A stretch of 64,000 nucleotides of DNA from NCBI GenBank assembly GCA_023408315.1, contig JAEYKI010000015.1:131591-195590 (forward strand). The letters are read 5' to 3'. Position numbers and translations under genes: made by a program. This document shows positions 1 to 8,715 of this stretch, piece after piece (the stretch's first letter is position 1; every line of letters starts with the position of its first letter). A model generated the notes under the pieces. That model was not told the DNA's origin. It did not search any database and saw only the letters and a list, made by a program, of their open reading frames with translations. Source of the DNA: Bacillota bacterium. Its GTDB lineage: Bacteria > Bacillota > Clostridia > Christensenellales > Christensenellaceae.

Positions 1-351
1 GAAGCGGTGGGTATCCCGGCGACTTATGAGCAGGCGTTTAAAATGATGCGTAGGGGTGGCAAACTGGAAGCATTCGGTGTTGTTGGTAAAGGAAAAACTG
101 CCAGCTTCGAGCCGTTTGAATTCGTGCTGGGTGAGAAAAAGGTTAGCGGAAGCTGCGCAGGATTCGGCAACGACTGGGGCGACGTGATTAACCTGCTGGC
201 CCACAAACGTATTGACCCCAAACCGCTGTTCTCCCAGGTGGTTCCGCTGGAAGACCTGGAAGACGCGATCCATGAACTGAAGACGGATAAGGAGATCATT
301 AAGATGTTCGTGAATCCGGAGATACACGAGCGCATCACACTCAACAAATAA
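1..351 (+). CDS. Zinc-type alcohol/polyol dehydrogenase, C-terminal part (5' end outside window)
   Basis: The reading frame is open from the first base, so only the last 116 residues are present. They match the end of the NAD-binding Rossmann domain and the C-terminal helix of medium-chain dehydrogenases of the sorbitol/threonine dehydrogenase type: a helix ending in KMMRRGGKLEAFGVVG, then the usual 'pl.dleDAi..l' segment before the end. The catalytic zinc ligands would lie upstream, so the substrate cannot be read. The sugar-isomerase-like gene starts 17 bp downstream, so the two are probably co-transcribed in sugar or polyol catabolism (inference). Confidence 0.85.
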   Translation, partial: EAVGIPATYEQAFKMMRRGGKLEAFGVVGKGKTASFEPFEFVLGEKKVSGSCAGFGNDWGDVINLLAHKRIDPKPLFSQVVPLEDLEDAIHELKTDKEIIKMFVNPEIHERITLNK

Positions 352-368
352 GTGTTTGGGAGGCAAAT

Positions 369-1364
369 ATGAAACTGTCTATTTTTGCCGTGTTATATAA
401 AGACAAGCCCCTGGCGGAAGTTCTGGATAATTTCAAGTCCAAGGGCGTGACGCATGTGGAAGTAGGCGCGGGCGGATTTATTGGCAAGGAACACTGCAAT
501 CCCGCGCAATTGCTGAAGGACAAGGACGCAAGGCAGCGCTTTGCGGATCTGTTTGTAAGCCGCGGAATGGAAATAGCGGCGTTAAGCTGCCACGGAAACC
601 CGGTTCATCCGCAAAAAATGCTTGCGGAGGAATACCACCAGGATATCCGGGACGCCATTGATCTGGCATCCATGCTGGGCGTGGACCATATCGTCACGTT
701 CTCCGGGTGCCCCGGGGACTGTGAAAATTCCATGTACCCCAACTGGCCGGTATCGCCCTTCCCGGAGGACTTTCAGGTTGTAGTGGAATGGCAGTGGGAA
801 AAGAAACTGATTCCTTATTGGAAGGAAATGGGAAAATATGCGGAAGACAGGGGCGTAAAAGTGGCTATGGAGCTTCACGGCGGTTATTCCGCGCATTCGC
901 CCGCAACGGCAATCCGCATGCGCAAGGAAACCGGCTGCAAGGCGCTGGGCGCCAACCTGGACCCCAGCCATATGTGGTGGCAGGGCATAGACCCGGCCAT
1001 GGCTGTGCGGTATTTATGCAAGGAAGACTGCCTGTATCACTTTCATGCAAAAGACGCTATGATTGACCCCACAAACGTTTCCTATTACGGCCTTACGGAT
1101 ATGCAGAGTTTTGGTAACGCGTATACGCGCGGCTGGCAGTTCAGAACTGTGGGTTTTGGTCATGATTTGAAGGAATGGGCCAATATTATGAGCGCCATGC
1201 GCGCGAGCGGTTACGACGGCGTGATTAGCATAGAACACGAAGATTCGTATATGTCTGTGGAGGAAGGCCTGGAAAAAGCAGTGAATAATTTAAAGCAGGT
1301 TGTTATATTCCAGCCGGCATCCGCACCAAAAGCATTTGATTTGGACAAAAGGTTTGCAGAATAA
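369..1364 (+). CDS. Sugar phosphate isomerase/epimerase (xylose isomerase-like TIM barrel)
   Basis: 331 residues, start ATG preceded by GGGAGG. The protein has the AP-endonuclease-2/xylose isomerase TIM-barrel pattern: an N-terminal strand MKLSIFAVLYKD, a conserved VEVGAGGF segment, metal-ligand candidates in VAMELHGG, NLDPSHMWWQG, YHFHAKD and ISIEHEDSY. These Glu/Asp/His clusters normally bind a divalent metal for ketose-aldose isomerisation or 3-epimerisation. It follows the dehydrogenase by 17 bp, which suggests a shared inositol/polyol or sugar-acid pathway. The exact substrate is not deducible. A strong terminator follows. Confidence 0.85.
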   Translation: MKLSIFAVLYKDKPLAEVLDNFKSKGVTHVEVGAGGFIGKEHCNPAQLLKDKDARQRFADLFVSRGMEIAALSCHGNPVHPQKMLAEEYHQDIRDAIDLASMLGVDHIVTFSGCPGDCENSMYPNWPVSPFPEDFQVVVEWQWEKKLIPYWKEMGKYAEDRGVKVAMELHGGYSAHSPATAIRMRKETGCKALGANLDPSHMWWQGIDPAMAVRYLCKEDCLYHFHAKDAMIDPTNVSYYGLTDMQSFGNAYTRGWQFRTVGFGHDLKEWANIMSAMRASGYDGVISIEHEDSYMSVEEGLEKAVNNLKQVVIFQPASAPKAFDLDKRFAE

Positions 1365-1390
1365 TCACTGCTTAATAGACTTTTAATCCT

Positions 1391-1421
1391 GCAAGAAAAC
1401 CGCCCATGGCGGTTTTCTTGC
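1391..1421 (+). terminator. Palindromic terminator after the sugar isomerase
   Basis: A perfect 14-bp inverted repeat (GCAAGAAAACCGCC with its complement) around a 3-nt CAT centre. The A-rich and T-rich ends of the arms make it usable in both directions, which fits its place between the end of a + strand operon and the end of the - strand ABC operon. Confidence 0.75.
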
Positions 1422-1514
1422 GTTAAGCTGCTTGCGGAGTTTCTCTCCATGCCCACTTCCTTTCTTAATGAAAGAAAGGAAACTAAAGAAATAGGGTGCA
1501 GGCAGCTCCAAGGA

Positions 1515-2687
1515 TTAAGAATATGCGTTTGCAATATTTCTTTGTTTGGTTAAAACCAGCGCTACAATCAGTATGGCCACTGCAAATCCCAGCTGTATCA
1601 GGATATCGTATACAACGGGCGTTATGTTTTGGGAACTGAAGACAGCCATTGCACGCAGTTCTTCCACCGCTTTTACATACCAGTAATTGGGCGTGAAGCT
1701 GGCTATTGTCAAAACCTGCTGGCCAAGCATGCTTTGCGGAACAAATACGCCTGCCAGGAAACTGAGGCCAAGAGAGATTACGTTTACGGCTGCTCCCTGC
1801 GTGCCATGATTTTTAATAAGCTTGCCCAAAAGGAAGCCAATGCTCAGGGACGCGATTGTAATGGCAAGGGCGTTCAGGCACAGCAGCAGAGCGCCAGTGT
1901 TAATGGTAAACTTGCCGTACAATGCAAATGCCAGTATGCAGAGCAACAGCCAGATCACCACGCCAAAAGCAATGTTGCCCAAGAAAAGCTGCATGTTCAT
2001 GCTGGTTTGGCGCATGGGGGAAACTGTGTTTCTGTTCATCAGGTCGGCTTCGTTGAACGTCATCATAACGGAAGTAACGCCCATAATGGTAATGGCCATA
2101 ATGGCATAGCAGAGATACTGAAAATAAAAGGAAATATAAAGGGTATCCTGCTGGTTTGGAATGGAGACCATATTGACTGAAGATTGTTCCTCCATGTCTT
2201 TTGCGACGTTTTGCGCAATTTGTTCCTGGGTGAAGTCCGGCAGATTTTTCAGGTAAAGCTGCGCAGTATTGAGATACCGGTTAATAAGAAGGTCTGTAAA
2301 CATCTCATGGGATTGGCCGGGAGCTACTTTTTTTTGCAGTGTAACAGAGCCGTCTCCATTTATAAAACTGTCTGTAAATCCTTGTGGAACGCGCAGAACA
2401 TAATTGATATGGCTGTAAAACAGCGCGTCCTGGATATCCTGCTGGGTATCCGGAACATCCACCAGCACAGCGTTTTTTGCAAGGTACTCTTTCAGCCCCT
2501 GAACAAGCGGAGTATTTTCTCCGGAAAAGAAAGCCATATGGCTCTTCGTCTCTGAAAAAGTCTGCGAAACTGTGCCTGACAGCGCGTTGGTGATGACGAT
2601 TGAGATTAAGAGGAATATGATTAAATAAATTAAAAAACCGGATTTGCGTTTGTTTACAATTTTAAAATACGCCTTAAATGCTTGCAT
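1515..2687 (-). CDS. ABC-2 type transporter permease
   Basis: 390 residues with ABC-2 permease topology: one membrane helix near the N-terminus (about 15-35), a large extracytoplasmic domain (about 40-185) and five or six helices in the C-terminal half. It overlaps the upstream permease gene by 14 bp and has GGAGGCAGAG before its ATG. Two different permeases with one ATPase form a heterodimeric exporter; such exporters next to a DesK/NarL-type two-component system usually export peptides, antibiotics or lipids. The substrate is not readable here. Last gene of the three-gene operon. Confidence 0.85.
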   Translation of the reverse strand: MQAFKAYFKIVNKRKSGFLIYLIIFLLISIVITNALSGTVSQTFSETKSHMAFFSGENTPLVQGLKEYLAKNAVLVDVPDTQQDIQDALFYSHINYVLRVPQGFTDSFINGDGSVTLQKKVAPGQSHEMFTDLLINRYLNTAQLYLKNLPDFTQEQIAQNVAKDMEEQSSVNMVSIPNQQDTLYISFYFQYLCYAIMAITIMGVTSVMMTFNEADLMNRNTVSPMRQTSMNMQLFLGNIAFGVVIWLLLCILAFALYGKFTINTGALLLCLNALAITIASLSIGFLLGKLIKNHGTQGAAVNVISLGLSFLAGVFVPQSMLGQQVLTIASFTPNYWYVKAVEELRAMAVFSSQNITPVVYDILIQLGFAVAILIVALVLTKQRNIANAYS

Positions 2688-3822
2688 ATCTCTGCCTCCT
2701 TGAAATCAGGTATACGATGAAATAGAACACGCCCGACATGCCGAACAGTATGGCAATGCTGAGATAGAAACGGTCCGGACTGGAATAGTAGTACAGGCTG
2801 TAGAATGCGTCCGAAATCACATTGGCCGGGTTGAGGTATGCCAGTATGGGGGCGTATTGCAGTATGGCGCTTTTTACGTTGGCGGCCATCATGCCTGTTA
2901 AAAAGGTGCATAACATGCTGGCGGACATAAGCAGGATGGTTTTAAAGTGGTCGTTTTTCTTGGTGGCTGCGCCTATCAAAGCCCCGAATGCAACGCCAAC
3001 CATGCTTCCTGCCAGGCAGATAAGGAGTATATAACCAATCTGGCTGCCAAAATCAATGCCGATTGCAAAGGCAAGGAATGCAAGCAGGGCCAGAAGAGTT
3101 ATAAACTGAATGAGGATTGCGGCCAGCAGGGAGTACCCAAGCGATTTAAGTTTATGGACCGGCGCCATATTGATGCGCGCCCCTTGGGGAGAAAGGTTCG
3201 CCTGATGATCCGATATCTGCTTTCTGCCCCAAAATCCACCGAACAGGCAGGCCATTCCAATGAGGCCGTAAAAACTGATCAGGCTGGCTGGCGTCGTTGA
3301 AAAACGCTCGCTGGGTGTCAGTTCGCTGATGTGGTTTTGGGACGCGGGAGATACAATATGCATGGCCGCCGCTGGGCTAGACTGGGCAATTGTTTTATAG
3401 GCGGACGCGGTTTGCAGGTACGTATCCAGAAATTGTTTGATGATGGACTGGCTGATATCCGATTCCTTGACGATAAGATGAAATCCGTTATCCAACAGGA
3501 TATATCCTTTAATATTGCTGTTCTGCAGGTCTGCATCCGCTTCTTCCCTGGATTCCAGACGGATATGGAACAACTGGTTTGTAGATTCAGGATTTTCATC
3601 TGACGCTAGCTGCAGGGCAGACTGGAACCCCGTTTCATTTTGATACTGGGCATTGTTCACAACGGCAATGGGTATGCTGGTGAAGTTATCCGCGTTGCCC
3701 AGGTTTGAAAAAGCCATTCCAAACAGCGCCGCCAACAGGATGGGAAATATAAGCGTCCAGAACAGCATCTGACGGTCGCGCACCAGGCATTTTAATCTGT
3801 AAGAAAAAATATGAGCAAACAT
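2674..3822 (-). CDS. ABC-2 type transporter permease
   Basis: 382 residues: an N-terminal helix (about 18-40), an external loop domain (about 45-190) and six predicted helices after it, the layout of ABC-2 exporter permeases of the YhgE/NodJ-like type. It is the middle gene, 13 bp after the ATPase and overlapping the next permease by 14 bp, so translation is probably coupled. It is likely the partner half of the membrane pore. Start ATG follows GGAGGCTAAACGC. Confidence 0.85.
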   Translation of the reverse strand: MFAHIFSYRLKCLVRDRQMLFWTLIFPILLAALFGMAFSNLGNADNFTSIPIAVVNNAQYQNETGFQSALQLASDENPESTNQLFHIRLESREEADADLQNSNIKGYILLDNGFHLIVKESDISQSIIKQFLDTYLQTASAYKTIAQSSPAAAMHIVSPASQNHISELTPSERFSTTPASLISFYGLIGMACLFGGFWGRKQISDHQANLSPQGARINMAPVHKLKSLGYSLLAAILIQFITLLALLAFLAFAIGIDFGSQIGYILLICLAGSMVGVAFGALIGAATKKNDHFKTILLMSASMLCTFLTGMMAANVKSAILQYAPILAYLNPANVISDAFYSLYYYSSPDRFYLSIAILFGMSGVFYFIVYLISRRQRYASI

Positions 3823-3835
3823 GCGTTTAGCCTCC

Positions 3836-4768
3836 TTAGTCCCTTAATTCTTTTCCGGTTATCTCCAGAAACACGTCGTTTAAAGTGGGGAGTTCGCAAT
3901 AGATTCTTCCGTGCGCGGCGTTTTGGGATTTAAGGTATTCCAGAATGGTATCAAGGCCGTTACGGCCGGGTTCGGTTTTGATTACAAGCATATTGCCGGT
4001 AAGCTCCGCCGAGCCCACGGAGGGAATATTCCTGAGGCCCGCCAGTATGCCGCTTTCAGGGCGGATCAGTTCCACGGATATTTTTTCGCCCATGCGGATC
4101 ATTCCTTTGAGTTCGTCCTTTGTACCCTGGGCAATAATTTTGCCCTTATCCATAATGGCGATGCGCGTGCATATCTGTTCCACCTCTTCCATGTAGTGGG
4201 AGGTATAGATAACGGTTGCGCCCGCGCGGTTTAAATTTTGTATGCCTTCCAGTATATTGTTACGGCTCTGCGGGTCCACGGCAACGGTGGGTTCGTCCAA
4301 TATGATCAGCTTGGGTTTGTGCGCAATGCCGCACGCAATGTTCAGCCTGCGCAGCAGGCCCCCGCTCAGGCTTTTGGGATAATGCTTTCTGTAATCGTCC
4401 AGGCCCACAAAGTGAATGGCTTCATCCACCAGCCGTGTGATTTCTTTTTTAACCGGCACGTACAGTCCGCAGAAATAGCTGATATTCTCGTAAACGGTCA
4501 TTTCTTTGAATACGGCCACATTCTGCATCACAATCCCAATATTTCTTTTGGAATCATAAGAATCCGGATGCATGGGCTTGCCGAATACCTCTATAGTTCC
4601 TTTATCGTATTTTAAAAGCGAAAGAATGCAGTTGATGGTGGTGGTTTTTCCGGAACCGTTGGGCCCAAGCAGGCCGAATATTTCGCCCTCGGCAACTTCC
4701 AGATTAAAATGGTCCAGAACGGTTGTATCGCCGTATCTTTTAACAAGATTTTTCACTTTGACTACCAT
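3836..4768 (-). CDS. ABC transporter ATP-binding protein (drug/peptide export type)
   Basis: 310 residues. Walker A GPNGSGKTT (about residue 37), a signature motif of the form LSGGLLRRL, Walker B LIILDEPT and the switch His in YTSHYMEE are all present, so the ATPase should be active. The C-terminal 80 residues are the DUF4162-like accessory domain typical of CcmA/DrrA-type exporters, ending in LNDVFLEITGKELRD. First gene of the operon with both ABC-2 permeases, start ATG after GGAGGAAGAACA. The divergent two-component system 140 bp away is the likely regulator. Confidence 0.93.
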   Translation of the reverse strand: MVVKVKNLVKRYGDTTVLDHFNLEVAEGEIFGLLGPNGSGKTTTINCILSLLKYDKGTIEVFGKPMHPDSYDSKRNIGIVMQNVAVFKEMTVYENISYFCGLYVPVKKEITRLVDEAIHFVGLDDYRKHYPKSLSGGLLRRLNIACGIAHKPKLIILDEPTVAVDPQSRNNILEGIQNLNRAGATVIYTSHYMEEVEQICTRIAIMDKGKIIAQGTKDELKGMIRMGEKISVELIRPESGILAGLRNIPSVGSAELTGNMLVIKTEPGRNGLDTILEYLKSQNAAHGRIYCELPTLNDVFLEITGKELRD

Positions 4769-4870
4769 TGTTCTTCCTCCAACTTATTTGTTGATTTTAT
4801 TTTAAAACAGAGGGAATGGAAACAACAGTGAGGGAACTCCGAATATCAAAGTGACAAATGTAATGCCGCC

Positions 4871-4899
4871 TTGCTTAAAATACGCGCATTTGCTACAAT
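4871..4899 (+). promoter_or_regulatory. Sigma-A-like promoter of the two-component operon
   Basis: TTGCTT (4871-4876), a 17-bp spacer, then TACAAT (4894-4899) preceded by TGC, an extended -10. Transcription would begin near 4905, only a few bases before the ATG at 4911. This is the main reason for preferring the next in-frame ATG at 4932 as the kinase start. Confidence 0.6.
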
Positions 4900-4931
4900 A
4901 AATAAAAAAGATGAAGGTATGGGCATTTTAT

Positions 4932-5993
4932 ATGAATAAATTGCTCGATAAATTACTTCTGTTCATCCTTTGCTCGGTATTCTTTGGGCAGTTTGCCCAG
5001 AGCGCCTATGCGGTCGTTCCTGTTATTTGCGTTATTTCTGCCAGCGCGGCAACCAGTTATATAGAAAAGCAGTGGTTCCGGGCCCTGATGTTCCTGGGGT
5101 TCTGTATTTTGTGCCTTGCTTTTCCGGAATTGCTTTTTTTTCTTCCGTTGTTCTGTTACGATGCATTTTTAACGGAAAAGTATTATTTGGTTTTGGCAGC
5201 CATAGTGCCCCTTGCCGTTGATTTTGGCGCGACGCCTGCTTTATCCTGGCTGTTTATTCTGATATTTATTTTTCTTTCATTTTTTTTAAACCGCAGAACC
5301 GTTTTGCTTGAACGAGCAAGGAAGGATTATTATGCCCTGCGGGACAGTGCAAAAGAGATGTCCATAAAATTGGAGGGCAAGAACAAGGAACTGCTGGAAA
5401 AGCAGGATTATGAGGTGAATCTGGCTACGTTGAACGAACGCAACCGCATTGCGCGGGATATTCACGATACCGTGGGCCATCTGCTTTCCAATTCCTTATT
5501 GCAAACCGGCGCTCTGATTGCCACATGCAAGGATGAAGCGACGCGTGAAAAATTATATGTGCTTAAAAACACGCTTTCGCAGGGGATGGACAGCATCCGG
5601 GAAAGCATACACGATTTGCACGGCGAGTCGATCGATTTGCAGCAGGAGGTGCAAAAGCTGGCGGACGGATTCACATTCTGTGAAATATCACTGCAATATA
5701 ATGTAGAAAGCAATCCTGATAAAAAAATAAAATACGCCCTGATTGCTGTTTTAAAGGAAGCCCTTTCCAATATTATAAAACATTCGGACGCAACTTTTGT
5801 GCAGGTTTTTCTGCGGGAACATCCGGCACTCTACCAGCTTCAGGTGCGGGATAACGGTTCAAAAAAGCAGATAGAGGACGAGGAAGGCATTGGCCTTAAA
5901 AGCATTATGCAGCGTGTGGACGACCTGGGCGGTTTTGTGAATATTGAAAGCGTGCAGGGATTTTCTGTATTTATCTCAATACCAAAGGAGTAG
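4932..5993 (+). CDS. Sensor histidine kinase, DesK/NarL-type (HisKA_3)
   Basis: About 353 residues: five or so membrane helices in the first 125 residues with almost no external loops, a coiled coil, then a HisKA_3 phosphoacceptor segment ARDIHDTVGHLLSN containing the phospho-His and a short HATPase_c domain (KEALSNIIKHS, GIGLKSIMQRV). Intramembrane-sensing kinases of this kind usually watch the membrane or the neighbouring exporter. An in-frame ATG at 4911 would add seven residues but would leave almost no leader after the promoter. The response regulator begins 3 bp after the stop. Likely controls the divergent ABC exporter (inference). Confidence 0.9.
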   Translation: MNKLLDKLLLFILCSVFFGQFAQSAYAVVPVICVISASAATSYIEKQWFRALMFLGFCILCLAFPELLFFLPLFCYDAFLTEKYYLVLAAIVPLAVDFGATPALSWLFILIFIFLSFFLNRRTVLLERARKDYYALRDSAKEMSIKLEGKNKELLEKQDYEVNLATLNERNRIARDIHDTVGHLLSNSLLQTGALIATCKDEATREKLYVLKNTLSQGMDSIRESIHDLHGESIDLQQEVQKLADGFTFCEISLQYNVESNPDKKIKYALIAVLKEALSNIIKHSDATFVQVFLREHPALYQLQVRDNGSKKQIEDEEGIGLKSIMQRVDDLGGFVNIESVQGFSVFISIPKE

Positions 5994-5995
5994 AA

Positions 5996-6622
5996 ATGAA
6001 CATACTGATTGTGGATGACGACAAACTGGTGGGCATATCGCTCAAGACGATTATTGAAGCGGAACCGGGCATGGAAGTGGTTGGCGTTGGCCTGAACGGA
6101 AAAGACGCGATTCAGCTTTTTAAAGCACTCAAACCGGATATTCTTTTAATGGATATACGCATGGACGTTATGACCGGGCTTGAAGCCGCCGAGATCATCT
6201 TAAAAACAGAAACAGGAGCAAAGATACTGTTTCTTACCACATTTGCGGATGACGAGTACATTATAAGCGCGCTCAAGATGGGAGCGAAGGGTTATGTTTT
6301 GAAACAGAATTTTGAGAGCATTGTTCCTTCCCTTAAGGCGGTTTATTCAGGACAAACTGTATTTGGGGAAGATATTATAGCCAGGATACCTTCCATGATA
6401 CGCACAGAAGGAAAAATAAATTTTGCGGCGTTTGGCATTACGGAAAAAGAGACAGCCATTGTAGAACTGATTGCAAAGGGCCTGAGCAACAGGGAAATAG
6501 CGGGCTGCCTGTATTTAAGCGAAGGAACAGTGCGCAACAGCATCAGTGTGATTTTGGAAAAATTGCAACTGAAAGGCAGAACGCAGCTAGCTATTTTTTA
6601 TTATAAAAATAAGAATAAATGA
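5996..6622 (+). CDS. LuxR/NarL-family response regulator
   Basis: 208 residues: a receiver domain (1-120) with the acidic pair DDD (about 8-10), phospho-acceptor Asp in LLMDIRMD (about residue 54), Thr in FLTTFAD and Lys in GYVLKQNF; then a LuxR-type helix-turn-helix (about 140-205) with KGLSNREIAGCLYLSEGTVRNSISVILEKL. It starts 3 bp after the kinase stop, so the pair is one operon. The usual target is the adjacent ABC exporter. Only weak hairpins follow; the next 120 bp are very AT-rich. Confidence 0.93.
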   Translation: MNILIVDDDKLVGISLKTIIEAEPGMEVVGVGLNGKDAIQLFKALKPDILLMDIRMDVMTGLEAAEIILKTETGAKILFLTTFADDEYIISALKMGAKGYVLKQNFESIVPSLKAVYSGQTVFGEDIIARIPSMIRTEGKINFAAFGITEKETAIVELIAKGLSNREIAGCLYLSEGTVRNSISVILEKLQLKGRTQLAIFYYKNKNK

Positions 6623-6742
6623 ATAAAAATGAATAATTTGAGTAGCATCTTTCATTTGAATTATATACATAATTATATTTCATATTTTTAGTTACAAGTA
6701 TAGATAAATAAAACATAAATGTAAAAAATGAATATTTTGCAA

Positions 6743-6772
6743 TTGACAGGTTGCATTTTGAACTGATATACT
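6743..6772 (+). promoter_or_regulatory. Promoter of the ammonium transporter operon
   Basis: TTGACA (6743-6748), an 18-bp spacer and TATACT (6767-6772). Transcription would start near 6779, leaving a leader of roughly 195 nt before the ammonium transporter start. Confidence 0.6.
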
Positions 6773-6795
6773 AAGAATATTCCAAGAAACAATGG

Positions 6796-6828
6796 CGTTT
6801 CAATCGGTTGATTGAAGTGTTTTTTTTT
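6796..6828 (+). terminator. Terminator/attenuator in the ammonium transporter leader
   Basis: A stem of ten pairs (two G-U) with a GGTT loop, arms CGTTTCAATC and GATTGAAGTG, followed directly by nine T residues. It lies downstream of the promoter and 146 bp upstream of the gene, so it should end transcription unless antiterminated. A second segment starting with the same CAATGGCG bases lies at 6909, again followed by a T-rich run near 6940. Nitrogen genes of some Clostridia are controlled by ANTAR-domain antiterminators acting on paired leader hairpins; that mechanism is only a suggestion here. Confidence 0.55.
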
Positions 6829-6974
6829 GGAAATTTACCAAAACCAGCAAAAATGCAATACATAATTGGAATCCAGTGAAAGGAGGATGGTCTCTTTATA
6901 TTAAACGGCAATGGCGCTGTTTCTATTTGAGCGGCGTTTTTATTTTTAAAAAAGAGAATTGGAGGAAAAATTTA

Positions 6975-8222
6975 ATGACAGGAATTAATTCTGGCGATAC
7001 CGCCTGGATGATGGTATCGTGTGCTCTTGTATTTATCATGACGCCTGGCTTAGGCTTTTTTTACGGAGGCATGGCGAGGCGCAAAAATGTTCTTAATACC
7101 CTTATGTCTTCATTCTTTGTATGCGGCCTTGCATCGCTGATGTGGGTGGTAATTGGCTACACACTGTCGTTTGGCGCCGGCAATGGAGTATTTGGCAGCC
7201 TTGAATTTTTTGGGCTTGAAAACCTGGGGGAAACGCAGCCATACGCGGCAACAATACCTTCGCTGGTGTTTGTGGCTTTCCAGATGATGTTTGCAATCAT
7301 TACCCCCGCGCTCATTACAGGCGCCCTGGCAGAACGCATAAAGTTTTCGGCACTGGTTGTGTTCCTTGCGCTGTGGTCTTTGGTGGTGTATTACCCCTTG
7401 GCGCACATGGTGTGGAGCGCCGACGGCTGGCTGGCAAAACTGGGCGCTATTGACTTTGCTGGCGGCAATGTGGTTCATATCAGCTCGGGTGTGTCCGCTC
7501 TGGTGGCCTGCATTCTGCTTGGCAGGCGCAAAGGCCATGGAGTGGTCAGCTACAAACCGCATAATATTCCGTTTGTTATGCTTGGCGCAGCCCTGCTGTG
7601 GCTTGGATGGTTTGGTTTCAACGCAGGCAGCGCTCTGGCTTCCGGTTCCCTGGCAGCCCACGCGTTTATGACCACAAATACTGCGGCCGCTTGCGCAGTG
7701 ATATCCTGGGCCCTGCTTGAAAAGATTTTGCATGGAAAATCCACGCTGCTGGGCGCTTCTACAGGCGCAGTGGCCGGTTTGGTGGCAATTACGCCCGCCG
7801 CAGGCTTTGTGCCCGTATGGGCGGCTATTGTGATTGGTTTGGCGGTAAGCCCGCTTTGCTACGTAAGCATGGCGGTGCTCAAAAAGAAGCTTGGATACGA
7901 CGACGCTCTGGATGTATTTGGATGCCACGGCGTTGGCGGTATCTGGGGCGGCATTGCAACGGGATTGTTTGCACAGAGCGCCATTAATCCGGTGGCGCAG
8001 TGGGACGGCCTTGTTTACGGCCAGGGAGCAGACCTGTTTATACGGCAGCTTGCAGGCATTGGCACATCTGTTGCATGGGCGGCGGTTGGAACATTTATCA
8101 TCATGATCATATTAAAGAAGGTTATGAAGGTCCGCGTTGCTGAGAAAGAAGAAACGGAAGGCCTGGATCATTCCGAACACGGTGAAAGCGCATATCCTGC
8201 GTTTACCGGTTTGGATCAATAG
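6975..8222 (+). CDS. amt: Ammonium transporter (Amt family)
   Basis: 415 residues with eleven predicted helices. Amt hallmarks: GDTAWMMVSCALVFIMTPGL at the N-terminus, GGMARRKNVL, the twin-His pore (first His in DFAGGNVVHISSG, second in DVFGCHGVGGIWGGI), and the aromatic gate region near YPLAHMVWS. It conducts ammonia/ammonium across the cytoplasmic membrane. The start ATG at 6975 has GGAGG nine bases upstream; an upstream in-frame ATG at 6876 gives an implausible hydrophilic extension with Trp/Cys that no Amt protein has. The PII gene follows by 20 bp, the conserved amtB-glnK arrangement in which PII plugs the channel. Confidence 0.97.
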   Translation: MTGINSGDTAWMMVSCALVFIMTPGLGFFYGGMARRKNVLNTLMSSFFVCGLASLMWVVIGYTLSFGAGNGVFGSLEFFGLENLGETQPYAATIPSLVFVAFQMMFAIITPALITGALAERIKFSALVVFLALWSLVVYYPLAHMVWSADGWLAKLGAIDFAGGNVVHISSGVSALVACILLGRRKGHGVVSYKPHNIPFVMLGAALLWLGWFGFNAGSALASGSLAAHAFMTTNTAAACAVISWALLEKILHGKSTLLGASTGAVAGLVAITPAAGFVPVWAAIVIGLAVSPLCYVSMAVLKKKLGYDDALDVFGCHGVGGIWGGIATGLFAQSAINPVAQWDGLVYGQGADLFIRQLAGIGTSVAWAAVGTFIIMIILKKVMKVRVAEKEETEGLDHSEHGESAYPAFTGLDQ

Positions 8223-8242
8223 GGACGGGAGGATAAGTGGAT

Positions 8243-8584
8243 ATGAAAAAAATAGAAGCGATCATCCGGCCGTCCAAGCTGGAAGAATTAAAGGACGCGC
8301 TTGCCGCGCTGAATACGGGAGGCATTACGATCTCCCAGGTGATGGGCTGCGGCAAACAGCGGGGATTTACAGAATATTACAGAGGCAACGAAGTGCTTCT
8401 GACCGTACTGCCCAAAATAAAAATAGAGCTTGTTGTGGATGATGCAGATTATGAAAAAACAATCCATACCATTTTGGAATACACCCGCACGGGCGAAGTG
8501 GGGGACGGAAAAATATTCGTGTCGCAGGTGGACGACGTGATCCGTATCCGCACCGGTGAAACGGGCGTTACGGCAATAAAATAA
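8243..8584 (+). CDS. glnK: PII nitrogen regulatory protein (GlnK/GlnB family)
   Basis: 113 residues starting MKKIEAIIRPSKLEELKDAL, the usual PII length. The T-loop reads GCGKQRGFTEYYRGNEV and the C-terminal ATP-binding signature is TGEVGDGKIFV. Tyr46 is present but the position equal to Tyr51, the uridylylation site of enteric PII, is Val, so uridylylation there is impossible. The protein presumably senses ATP/ADP and 2-oxoglutarate and gates the Amt channel. A GTG six bases earlier (8237) is an alternative start but sits only 4 bp from GGGAGG. Confidence 0.95.
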   Translation: MKKIEAIIRPSKLEELKDALAALNTGGITISQVMGCGKQRGFTEYYRGNEVLLTVLPKIKIELVVDDADYEKTIHTILEYTRTGEVGDGKIFVSQVDDVIRIRTGETGVTAIK

Positions 8585-8597
8585 TAATCTGGCCATA

Positions 8598-8631
8598 AAA
8601 AAGCGGTTTCAAATGAAAGCCGCTTTTTTTA
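8598..8631 (+). terminator. Terminator of the amt-glnK operon
   Basis: Stem AAAGCGG-TTTC / GAAA-GCCGCTTT with one bulged G and an AAAT loop, followed by seven T residues, just after the glnK stop. Confidence 0.85.
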
Positions 8632-8715
8632 TGCAAATAGAGCTAAAAAGAATTTACTTATTGATGACGTTGGCACATAATAGAGCTTGAGTTTACGTTG
8701 ACACCGGAGGTTTAT

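Noticed and set aside
7110..7928. 272-codon minus-strand frame inside the ammonium transporter
   Set aside because: Antisense shadow of amt with Cys/His-rich, low-hydrophobicity sequence and no ribosome site.
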